Assembly: GCA_946479075.1 (NCBI GenBank)
Contig: CAMLDT010000144.1
Coordinates: 1-9,061 of the forward strand
From: an uncultured Polaromonas sp.
Lineage (GTDB): Bacteria; Pseudomonadota; Gammaproteobacteria; Burkholderiales; Burkholderiaceae
Length of the DNA stretch: 9,061 bases
Reading direction: 5' to 3'
Shown: positions 1 to 5,979 of the stretch, in pieces
Layout: every line of letters starts with the position of its first letter
Position numbering within the stretch: the stretch's first letter is position 1
Program-made: the position numbers and the translations under genes
The notes under the pieces: model-generated
What the model was told of the DNA's origin: nothing
What the model saw: only the letters and a program-made list of their open reading frames with translations
The model's database searches: none

Positions 1-680
1 ACCACGTCGATGTTGTGTTTCTCGGCCTTCTTGAGCTTGGGCAGCTCGTCGAACTCATAGGCCGTGCCATCGACGCGGAAGCGCACATACCCCTGGGCCT
101 GCATCTCGGCAAACAGCTCGACAAATTCGCCCTTGCGCTCGCGCGCCACCGGCGCCAGCACCATCAGTTTGGTGTCTTCGGGCAGCGCCAGCACATGGTC
201 GACCATCTCGCTGACACTTTGCGCCTGCAGCGGCAGGTCGTGGTCCGGGCAATAGGGCGTGCCGGCGCGTGCAAACAGCAGGCGCAGGTAATCGTGAATT
301 TCGGTGACCGTGCCGACGGTGGAGCGCGGGTTGTGCGAGGTGGCCTTCTGCTCGATGGAAATCGCCGGCGACAGGCCTTCGATCATGTCCACATCGGGCT
401 TGTCCATCAGCTGCAAAAACTGGCGCGCGTAAGTGGAGAGGCTTTCCACGTAGCGGCGCTGGCCTTCGGCATAGAGCGTGTCAAAAGCCAGCGACGACTT
501 GCCCGAGCCGCTCAGGCCGGTGATCACCACCAGCTGGTTGCGCGGGATGTCGAGGTCGATGTTCTTGAGGTTGTGCGTGCGCGCGCCGCGAATGCTGATG
601 CGCTGCGCAGCCAGGCTGTGCGCGAGGTATTTGCCGTCGTTGGGAGAATTCACGTGTTGGGGCGCCGCAAAACCCTCCAT
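1..680 (-). CDS. uvrA: UvrA, excinuclease ABC subunit A (5' part only)
   Basis: UvrA is the damage-recognition ATPase of nucleotide excision repair; it loads UvrB at lesions in the cytoplasm. About 226 N-terminal residues are present; the rest lies beyond the left edge. Numbered from the ATG at 680, the first ABC Walker A motif GLSGSGKS is at 55-62. It is preceded by [20 protein letters not shown] and followed by the family blocks [18 protein letters not shown] and [11 protein letters not shown]. The YCPDH segment and a following stretch rich in ERKGEF match the start of the UvrB-binding insertion. The first zinc-site cysteines are not reached. The start is ambiguous: ATGs at 683 and 680 and a GTG at 653 are in frame, and the frame is open back to 740. 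A good sigma70-like -10 covers the two ATGs, which favours GTG 653. None has a well-placed ribosome binding site. Identity is certain; the start is not. Confidence 0.96.
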   Translation of the reverse strand, partial: MEGFAAPQHVNSPNDGKYLAHSLAAQRISIRGARTHNLKNIDLDIPRNQLVVITGLSGSGKSSLAFDTLYAEGQRRYVESLSTYARQFLQLMDKPDVDMIEGLSPAISIEQKATSHNPRSTVGTVTEIHDYLRLLFARAGTPYCPDHDLPLQAQSVSEMVDHVLALPEDTKLMVLAPVARERKGEFVELFAEMQAQGYVRFRVDGTAYEFDELPKLKKAEKHNIDV

Positions 681-707
681 CATAGACGCGTACGGCTTTT
701 CTGGCAG
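679..707 (-). promoter_or_regulatory. Possible sigma70 promoter of uvrA
   Basis: On the minus strand, CTGCCA (707 to 702) is a 4/6 match to the -35 consensus. After a 17-bp spacer comes TATGAT (684 to 679), a 5/6 match to the -10. Transcription would start near 672, downstream of the ATGs at 683 and 680. No other element of similar quality was seen in the 126-bp divergent gap. The match was found by eye, so chance is not excluded. Confidence 0.4.
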
Positions 708-806
708 CCTGGCCGCTGTTGGCACCGGCGTGCGGCCTGTTCAAAGACAATAGGTACACCCACAAGATCCCGGGGCCGTTTCCGGCCCGCCCTCTCAACC
801 AGCCTG

Positions 807-2045
807 ATGCCCCCGACCGTGCCTGCCGTTCCTCCTGCTCCGCCTTCCTCCGCCATGACCGCCACCGAGCGTCGCGCCAGCGCCTCTCTGGCTTCGATTT
901 TTGCGCTGCGCATGCTGGGCCTGTTCCTGGTGCTGCCGGTGTTTGCGCTGGAGGCGGCGCGTTACCCCGGCGGCGGTGATCCGGCGCGCATTGGCCTGGC
1001 CATGGGCATTTACGGCCTGACGCAGGGACTGTTGCAAATTCCCTTCGGGCTGGCCTCGGACCGGCTGGGCCGCAAGAAGGTGATCGTGGCCGGGCTGCTG
1101 CTGTTCGCGCTGGGCAGTTTTGTCGCGGCCTGGGCGCCCGACCTGAACTGGCTGACCGCCGGCCGGGCCTTGCAGGGGGCGGGCGCCATTTCAGCGGCCG
1201 TCACCGCCTTGCTGGCCGATACCACGCGTGACGAGGTGCGCACCAAAGCCATGGCGCTGGTCGGGGCCAGCATCGGCCTGATGTTTGCGTTGTCGCTGGT
1301 GCTGGCGCCGCTGCTGGCAGCACACATCGGCCTGGCGGGCCTGTTTGGACTGACCGGCACGCTGGCGCTGGCCGGCATCGCCGTGGTGGTCTGGTGGGTG
1401 CCGCCCGAGCCGGTGCACCCCGTCCATCGGCCGCGCGGCAGCCTGGCCGAAGTGCTCAGGCAACCGGCCCTGCTGCGCCTTGATCTGGGCGTGTTTGTGC
1501 TGCACGCCGTGCAACTGGCCATGTGGGTCGCCACCCCGGCCCTGCTGGTGCAGGCGGGGCTCGCCAAGGACAGCCACTGGCAAATTTACCTGCCGGCGGT
1601 GCTGGCGTCCTTTCTGGTCATGGGCTTTTCGCTGTTTCCGCTGGAACGGCGCGGCTACCTGCGCGCCGTTTTCCTCAGCGCGGTCGGCCTGATTGCCCTG
1701 GTGCAATTCGGCCTGATGGCCACGGCGCAGCAAGGCACGCCAACGCTGGGCGGCCTGGGCGTGCTGCTGTTCCTGTTCTTCTGCGGGTTCAACATCCTGG
1801 AAGCCAGCCAGCCCAGCCTGGTATCGCGCCTGGCGCCGGCCCGCTCGCGCGGTGCGGCTTTGGGGGTTTACAACACGCTGCAGTCGCTGGGCCTGTTTGC
1901 CGGGGGTGCCCTGGGTGGCTGGCTGGCCAGGGAAGCCGGCCCCCAGACGCTGTTTGCAGCCTGCGGCGGGTTGATGCTGCTGTGGCTGGTGGTGGCCTGG
2001 CCAATGTATGCCCCGGGCAAACCGGCGGCGGTGGCGCCGGCCTGA
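807..2045 (+). CDS. MFS transporter, YajR-like, without a YAM domain
   Basis: A 12-helix major facilitator protein of the inner membrane, probably a drug/proton exporter; the substrate is unknown. It has 412 residues from this ATG. From residue 21 it follows E. coli YajR closely as I remember it: ERRASASLASIFALRMLG, then GIYGLTQGLLQIPFG, then motif A GLASDRLGRKK at 81-91 and motif B-like GRALQGAGAISAA at 119-131. The C-terminal half keeps ASQPSLVSRLAPARSRGAAL and GVYNTLQSLG. YajR has about 454 residues with a cytosolic ferredoxin-like YAM domain at the C-terminus. This protein ends at YAPGKPAAVAPA right after the last helix, so that domain is absent. ATG 855 (residue 17) is an alternative start that fits YajR better; neither start has a clear ribosome binding site. 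The open frame continues upstream to position 15, but that part is antisense to uvrA and not coding. Confidence 0.9.
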   Translation: MPPTVPAVPPAPPSSAMTATERRASASLASIFALRMLGLFLVLPVFALEAARYPGGGDPARIGLAMGIYGLTQGLLQIPFGLASDRLGRKKVIVAGLLLFALGSFVAAWAPDLNWLTAGRALQGAGAISAAVTALLADTTRDEVRTKAMALVGASIGLMFALSLVLAPLLAAHIGLAGLFGLTGTLALAGIAVVVWWVPPEPVHPVHRPRGSLAEVLRQPALLRLDLGVFVLHAVQLAMWVATPALLVQAGLAKDSHWQIYLPAVLASFLVMGFSLFPLERRGYLRAVFLSAVGLIALVQFGLMATAQQGTPTLGGLGVLLFLFFCGFNILEASQPSLVSRLAPARSRGAALGVYNTLQSLGLFAGGALGGWLAREAGPQTLFAACGGLMLLWLVVAWPMYAPGKPAAVAPA

Positions 2046-2054
2046 GCCGGCGCC
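2033..2054. terminator. GC hairpin between convergent genes
   Basis: A perfect 9-bp inverted repeat, GGCGCCGGC (2033-2041) and GCCGGCGCC (2046-2054), closes a CTGA loop. The TGA in the loop is the stop codon of the MFS gene. The stem sits between two convergent stops 12 bp apart, so it could end transcription from both sides. Neither side has a T-tract, so it is not a classical intrinsic terminator. Confidence 0.4.
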
Positions 2055-2057
2055 GCG

Positions 2058-3434
2058 TCAGTGCCCGGTCGGCCGGTCCGGCGCGGTGGCGGGCTCGGCC
2101 GGCCCGGCGGACACCGCAGGTGCCGGCGGCAGCTGGCTGATCATGTAATCCGACAGCGTCGCATAGAGCGGGCGGCTGATCATGCGCGACACCAGGCTGG
2201 CCAGCATGGCCGCCATCATCAGGCTGAGCACCATGGCCCGGCCGTCCACCATCTCCATGACGATGATGAAAGCCGTCAGCGGCGCCTGGGTGACGGCCGC
2301 CAGAAAACCCGCCATGCCCATGGCGATCAGGGCGGCGCCGATGTCCGGGCTGGTCAGGGCCGCAATGTTGTGGCCGACGCCCGCGCCAATCGACAGGGCC
2401 GGCGCAAAAATGCCCCCGGGAACGCCACACCAGGCGGCCAGCCAGGTGGCCACAAACTTGAGCAGCACAAACAGCGAAGGCACGGAACCTTCGCCAGCCA
2501 GCATCTGCTTGACGGCGTGTGAACCCGCACCAAAAGTGGCGCCGTCGCTGACCAGGCCGATCACCGCAATCACCAGGCCGCCAGCCGCCGCAAAACGCAC
2601 CGGGTAACGGCTGCGCCACAGGTTGAACCGTTCCGGCGAACCGGTCAACGAAGCCGCAAGCAGGCGCGCAAACAGGCCGCCGAGCACGCCGCAGCTCAAG
2701 GCCACGGCGAGGCCGGGCAACAGCGACGCCCAGCCCAGCACCGGCACACGGATCACGCCGAAATAGGTCACATTGCCGAAGGCCGACACCCCCATCAGGC
2801 CGGCCAGCACGATGGCCGTGATGATCAGGCCGCTGTTGCGCGACTCCAGCTTGCGGGACAGCTCCTCGATGGCAAACACCACCCCGGCGAGCGGTGCGTT
2901 GAAGGCAGCGGCAATGCCGGCCGCACCGCCGGCCACCAGCAGGGCATGGTTGCTCATGCTCGAATCCGGCCGCAGCCAGCGGCGTGCGTGTTGCATGACA
3001 CCCGCCGCCACCTGCACCGAGGGGCCTTCGCGGCCTATGGACAGGCCGGCCAGCAAGCCGGCCGAGGACAGGCCGATTTTCCCCAGGGTGAGGCGCAAGG
3101 ACACAAAGCGGCGCCGTTCATGCGCCGGCAGCGCCGGATCCAGCGCGGCCATCACCTGTGGAATGCCCGAGCCGCCGGCCCCGGGAAAATACCGCCGCGT
3201 GAGCCAGACGATGGCAGCGGTCAGCGCCGGCGTCCAGACCAGCAGCAGCCAGCGGTTGTACGCATGCACCTGCTCGAACAGGCCGAAAGCCCATTCGCTG
3301 AGCAAGGTGAAGACCACGACGAACAGGCCCGCGGCCACCGCATAAACCAGCACGACGCCGCGGTCGAACCACAGCCGCCCGTTCGACAATTCAGCTTGCA
3401 GATTTTCAAGAAAGTTCGGTTCGCGGTGGTTCAT
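2058..3434 (-). CDS. ClC-family chloride/proton antiporter
   Basis: An inner-membrane ClC protein of 458 residues (E. coli ClcA has 473). The family exchanges chloride for protons and in bacteria supports acid resistance and charge balance. All signature motifs are present: GSGIP at 88-92 with the ion-coordinating Ser89; GREGP at 134-138 with gating Glu136 (ClcA Glu148); AIEE at 188-191 with Glu191 at the place of the internal proton glutamate (ClcA Glu203); GGIFAP at 340-345; and Tyr424 in RPLY at the place of ClcA Tyr445. Keeping both glutamates points to an antiporter and not a channel (inference from family knowledge). The tail after residue 434 is rich in Pro and Ala and has no CBS domains. 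The start ATG has no visible Shine-Dalgarno. CACAAT 12 bp upstream on the minus strand resembles a -10 and would give a near-leaderless transcript, but no -35 was found. It diverges from ssb with a 153-bp gap. Confidence 0.95.
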   Translation of the reverse strand: MNHREPNFLENLQAELSNGRLWFDRGVVLVYAVAAGLFVVVFTLLSEWAFGLFEQVHAYNRWLLLVWTPALTAAIVWLTRRYFPGAGGSGIPQVMAALDPALPAHERRRFVSLRLTLGKIGLSSAGLLAGLSIGREGPSVQVAAGVMQHARRWLRPDSSMSNHALLVAGGAAGIAAAFNAPLAGVVFAIEELSRKLESRNSGLIITAIVLAGLMGVSAFGNVTYFGVIRVPVLGWASLLPGLAVALSCGVLGGLFARLLAASLTGSPERFNLWRSRYPVRFAAAGGLVIAVIGLVSDGATFGAGSHAVKQMLAGEGSVPSLFVLLKFVATWLAAWCGVPGGIFAPALSIGAGVGHNIAALTSPDIGAALIAMGMAGFLAAVTQAPLTAFIIVMEMVDGRAMVLSLMMAAMLASLVSRMISRPLYATLSDYMISQLPPAPAVSAGPAEPATAPDRPTGH

Positions 3435-3508
3435 GGCGACGAATCATTGTGACACGGGCGGCGTGCCGGTGCCGCATGGCGGGCCGCCGTTGCGTCTCCC
3501 GGAATGCG

Positions 3509-3520
3509 GCACAATTGTGC
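3509..3520. promoter_or_regulatory. 12-bp palindrome in the clc/ssb divergent gap
   Basis: GCACAATTGTGC is a perfect, relatively AT-rich palindrome in GC-rich surroundings. ATGCGGC flanks it on both sides as a direct repeat (3504-3510 and 3521-3527). CACAAT reads the same on both strands and could be a -10 in either direction; a weak TTGCGT lies at 3490-3495, but at 14 bp the spacing is poor. It may be an operator or a promoter core; the role is inferred only from position and symmetry. Confidence 0.3.
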
Positions 3521-3524
3521 ATGC

Positions 3525-3540
3525 GGCGCCTTGAGGCGCC
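3525..3540 (+). promoter_or_regulatory. Hairpin in the ssb upstream/leader region
   Basis: GGCGCC (3525-3530), loop TTGA, GGCGCC (3535-3540), then TTT. A second small stem follows, GAATC (3545-3549) with GATTC (3555-3559). If transcription starts near the palindrome at 3509-3520, both stems fall in the ssb 5' leader and could affect transcript stability or early termination. The T run is short. Confidence 0.3.
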
Positions 3541-3573
3541 TTTCGAATCCTCCCGATTCCATCACATCAAGAC

Positions 3574-3579
3574 AAGAGG
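3574..3579 (+). promoter_or_regulatory. Ribosome binding site of ssb
   Basis: AAGAGG lies 8 nt before the ATG at 3588 and decides this start over the upstream in-frame ATG at 3504. It matches the point where SSB homology begins ([12 protein letters not shown]). Confidence 0.7.
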
Positions 3580-3587
3580 CGGCATCC

Positions 3588-4085
3588 ATGGCATCAGTCA
3601 ACAAAGTCATCCTCGTCGGCAACCTGGGCCGCGACCCTGAAGTGCGCTACATGCCCAGCGGCGACGCGGTCGCCAACATCGCCCTGGCCACCAGCAGCAA
3701 ATACAAGAACAAGGCCGGTGAAATGGTCGAAGAGACCGAATGGCACCGCATCAGCTTTTTCGGCCGCCAGGCCGAGATCGTCGGTGAATACCTCAAGAAA
3801 GGCCGTTCGGTGTACATCGAGGGCCGCCTGAAAACCCGCAAGTACACCGACAAAGACGGCGTCGAGAAATACGCCACCGACATCATTGCCAGCGAGATGC
3901 AGATGCTGGGCAGCCGCGAAGGCATGGGCGGCCCCGGCGGCAACGACGGCGGCGATGAGGGCGGTGAGCGCCAGTACACACGTCCACCCGCCGCGCCGCG
4001 CGCGCCGGCCGCTGCGCCGCGCCCGCCCGCCCCGCCCAAGGCCGCCAGCGGCTTTGACGACATGGACGACGACATTCCGTTCTAA
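3588..4085 (+). CDS. ssb: Single-stranded DNA-binding protein SSB
   Basis: SSB coats single-stranded DNA as a tetramer in replication, recombination and repair, and recruits partners through its C-terminal tip. It has 165 residues (E. coli 178). The OB fold spans about 1-108: [20 protein letters not shown] near the start, [13 protein letters not shown] at 48-60, and [17 protein letters not shown] at 75-91. Of the E. coli DNA-stacking aromatics, Trp54 is kept (Trp52 here), as is Phe60 (in FFGR), while Trp40 and Trp88 are Tyr39 and Tyr86. A short Gly-rich part (about 111-127) leads into a Pro/Ala-rich linker (about 132-154). The tip, MDDDIPF, is the standard partner-binding motif. It is preceded by AAGAGG and followed by a strong hairpin terminator, so it is probably a single-gene transcript. 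I found no CTG-N10-CAG LexA-type box in the upstream gap. Confidence 0.98.
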   Translation: MASVNKVILVGNLGRDPEVRYMPSGDAVANIALATSSKYKNKAGEMVEETEWHRISFFGRQAEIVGEYLKKGRSVYIEGRLKTRKYTDKDGVEKYATDIIASEMQMLGSREGMGGPGGNDGGDEGGERQYTRPPAAPRAPAAAPRPPAPPKAASGFDDMDDDIPF

Positions 4086-4114
4086 AACCTGCGGTTTCCC
4101 GCTCTTCTGCCCGG

Positions 4115-4159
4115 CGTCTGCCCGGTTTGCGCTCTGCGCAGGCCGGGCAGACGTGTTTT
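4115..4159 (+). terminator. Intrinsic terminator of ssb
   Basis: CGTCTGCCCGG (4115-4125) pairs perfectly with CCGGGCAGACG (4143-4153). Inside, TGCGC (4128-4132) pairs with GCGCA (4136-4140) around a TCT loop, and a TT/GG internal mismatch separates the stems. TGTTTT follows at 4154-4159. It lies 30 bp after the ssb stop. It is the best terminator in the window. Confidence 0.8.
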
Positions 4160-4287
4160 CAGGCCACGGTTTTGTCACCTGCGGCCGTGAAGCGGTGTAG
4201 GCCGGTGCCGCGCGCCGACGCGGGGCCGGCCGGGCGCCCGCTTTGTTGGCTAGGATCGAGCCTGTCCTTCGCACCATCCATGATTTC

Positions 4288-4293
4288 AAGAGG
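4288..4293 (+). promoter_or_regulatory. Ribosome binding site of the MipA/OmpV-like gene
   Basis: AAGAGG lies 6 nt before the ATG at 4300 and supports this start over the in-frame TTG at 4243. The same hexamer serves ssb. Upstream, TAGGAT at 4251-4256 could be a -10, but no -35 was seen. Confidence 0.6.
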
Positions 4294-4299
4294 CCCCCG

Positions 4300-5736
4300 A
4301 TGCGCCCGCATGTTCCCTCCACCGTCCCCGGCCTCCCCCGTGCTTCCCGGCGCCACCCCGCCACATGGCTGGGCCTGGCCCTGCTGGCAGCGGCCAGTTG
4401 CTTCATGCCGCCGGCCCATGCCAACACCGACCCGCTCAGCGATTTGCTGAGCACGCCCGGCAGCGCCGGCCTCGGCTTTGTGGTGCGTTCCGAACAGTCG
4501 CCCTATGTGGGCGGTGGCATCCGTTATGACCTGCTGCCGCTGTACCTGTATGAAGGCACGCGCGTGTTCCTGCACGGCAGCCGTGCCGGCCTCAAGCTGC
4601 TGGACGCGGGCGACCAGCGCATCGACCTGTTCCTGGACCAGCGTTTTGAAGGGTATGCCGATGACCGCCCGCCCCCGAGCCTGGCCGGCATGGCTGAACG
4701 CGGCTCCGGGCTGGATGCCGGCGTGTCCTGGCGCTATCGCCAGCCCTGGGGCACGCTGCAGGCCGAACTGCTGCACGACGCCAGCGGTTTTTCGAAGGGC
4801 ACCGAGACGCGGCTTTCCTACAGCTACGACTGGCGTTCGGGCCGGCTGGCGCTGCGGCCCAGCCTGACGGTGGCGGCGCGCAGTGCCCGCCTGAACAATT
4901 ACTACTACGGCGTGCGGCCGGACGAGGCCACCGCGACGCGGCCCGCGTACCAGCCCGGCAGCGGCATCAACACCACGCTGGGCCTGTACGCCACCTATGA
5001 ATTGAGTGAAGGCTGGCGCCTGCTGGGCGGCGTGACGCGCACTTTCCTGGACGACAAGGTCAAGGCCAGCCCCATCATCGGCAAGTCCGCGCAAACCGGG
5101 GTGTTCCTGGGGGCGGCCTATGACTTCGGCACCTACAAGGGGCACTGGGCGCAGGAAAGCTCGCCGACCCACGTCAAATTGCTGTACGGCAAATCGACCG
5201 AGGACGGCTGCCACCTGGCGAAAATCATCACGCTGCGCTGCGCCTCCACGGCCAAGGTCAACTCCACACGCGTTGCGGGTGTGCAGATCGGCAAGCCCTT
5301 CATCGAGCAGCTCAACGGCTGGCCGGTGGACATCGTCGGTTATATCGGCCTGCTGGAGCATGACGACCGCGGGCTGGCGCCCAACGGCCTGCAGATCGAC
5401 GCTTTCATGAAGGCCTACTACTACGGTTTTCCGTGGAGCGAGCGGGTCAAGACGCGACTGGGCCTGGGGGTGGGCGTGTCACTGGCCCAGCGTGTGCCCT
5501 ACGTCGAAACCAGCAGCCAGGCGGCGCGCGGCCGCTCCACCTCGCGGCTGCTCAACTACCTCGATCCCAGCATCGACGTCAGCCTGGGTGACCTGATCGG
5601 CCGCCGTTCGCTCAAGGACACCTACCTCGGCTTCGGCGTGTCGCACCGTTCCGGCATCTTCGGCTCGTCGCGCCTGCTGGGCAATGTCAACGGCGGATCC
5701 AACTACATCTACAGCTACGTCGAAACCGTGCTGTAG
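4300..5736 (+). CDS. Two-part outer-membrane protein: MipA/OmpV barrel plus PagL-like C-terminal module
   Basis: A 478-residue exported protein. A long signal peptide has an Arg-rich start (14-18), a hydrophobic core at about 22-34, and probable cleavage after PPAHA (residue 41). Residues about 55-276 fit the MipA/OmpV family: GGGIRYDLLPLYLY, FLDQRFEGYA, then NNYYYGVRP at 199-207, GWRLLGGVTRTFLDD at 238-252, and the closing strand VFLGAAYDF. MipA proteins are scaffolds for murein enzymes or porin-like, and usually have about 250 residues. The remaining ~190 residues form a second module with alternating beta-barrel-like strands and a Cys304/Cys314 pair. Its end, GVSHRSG (446-452) then NGGSNYIYSYVETVL, resembles the last strands of PagL lipid A 3-O-deacylase, which has catalytic H-x-S. 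His449 and Ser451 are present, but Asn468 sits where PagL has Glu. The MipA call is firm; the PagL link is inference. The gene has its own ribosome binding site, and a response regulator/kinase pair lies downstream. Confidence 0.85.
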   Translation: MRPHVPSTVPGLPRASRRHPATWLGLALLAAASCFMPPAHANTDPLSDLLSTPGSAGLGFVVRSEQSPYVGGGIRYDLLPLYLYEGTRVFLHGSRAGLKLLDAGDQRIDLFLDQRFEGYADDRPPPSLAGMAERGSGLDAGVSWRYRQPWGTLQAELLHDASGFSKGTETRLSYSYDWRSGRLALRPSLTVAARSARLNNYYYGVRPDEATATRPAYQPGSGINTTLGLYATYELSEGWRLLGGVTRTFLDDKVKASPIIGKSAQTGVFLGAAYDFGTYKGHWAQESSPTHVKLLYGKSTEDGCHLAKIITLRCASTAKVNSTRVAGVQIGKPFIEQLNGWPVDIVGYIGLLEHDDRGLAPNGLQIDAFMKAYYYGFPWSERVKTRLGLGVGVSLAQRVPYVETSSQAARGRSTSRLLNYLDPSIDVSLGDLIGRRSLKDTYLGFGVSHRSGIFGSSRLLGNVNGGSNYIYSYVETVL

Positions 5737-5767
5737 GCGGGCGCGGCCCGTGAATAGCTATTAAAAA

Positions 5768-5811
5768 GATAGCTGCCTGCCCTTGTCTGACAAGGGCCAG
5801 CGCCCGATTTG
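5768..5811 (+). repeat. Dispersed intergenic palindromic repeat, copy 1
   Basis: A 44-bp element beginning GATAGCTGCC and ending GCCCGATTTG matches copy 2 (8567-8610) at 36 of 44 positions in the same orientation. It carries a 7-bp stem, GCCCTTG (5779-5785) and CAAGGGC (5791-5797), with loop TCTGA. Just upstream is the palindrome AATAGCTATT (5753-5762), which may belong to the element. It starts 31 bp after the outer-membrane protein stop and may also act as its terminator, although a T-run appears only at about 5820. I remember similar repeats as common in Comamonadaceae genomes; copy number elsewhere cannot be seen here. Confidence 0.7.
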
Positions 5812-5979
5812 ATTCATTATTTTTCGCGCGCCCGGCGTTTTGCCCCATAAACACGGGATGGCGCACCGCACCCAAAAGCCGGACAGTCAGGCCGCCTGTT
5901 GCCGGGGGCCGCGCGGTCGCGCTGCGCCCCGGCGTCCACTTATCATCGGCTGCTGTGCGGCCACTGCCCGAGACCTCCC

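Noticed and set aside
741..756. CTGTTCAAAGACAATA-like site as a LexA box between uvrA and the MFS gene
   Set aside because: The right half does not give CAG or ACAG at the needed spacing.
15..806. In-frame extension of the MFS gene upstream to position 15
   Set aside because: It lies antisense to uvrA, shows no transporter-like sequence, and homology begins only near residue 21 of the chosen protein.
3441..3490. GGCGGC and GCCGCC inverted repeat near the ClC start
   Set aside because: Short arms, a long loop and simple GC composition; nothing to separate it from chance.
3594..4454. 286-codon open frame on the minus strand across ssb
   Set aside because: Antisense to ssb and to the ssb terminator; composition is that of a GC-rich shadow.
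4159..5361. 400-codon open frame on the minus strand
   Set aside because: Antisense to the MipA/OmpV-like gene, which has a ribosome binding site, a signal peptide and family motifs.
5904..5932. GC-rich hairpin before the response regulator, possible terminator
   Set aside because: The stem needs several bulges and has no T-tract; such pairings are expected by chance in this composition.
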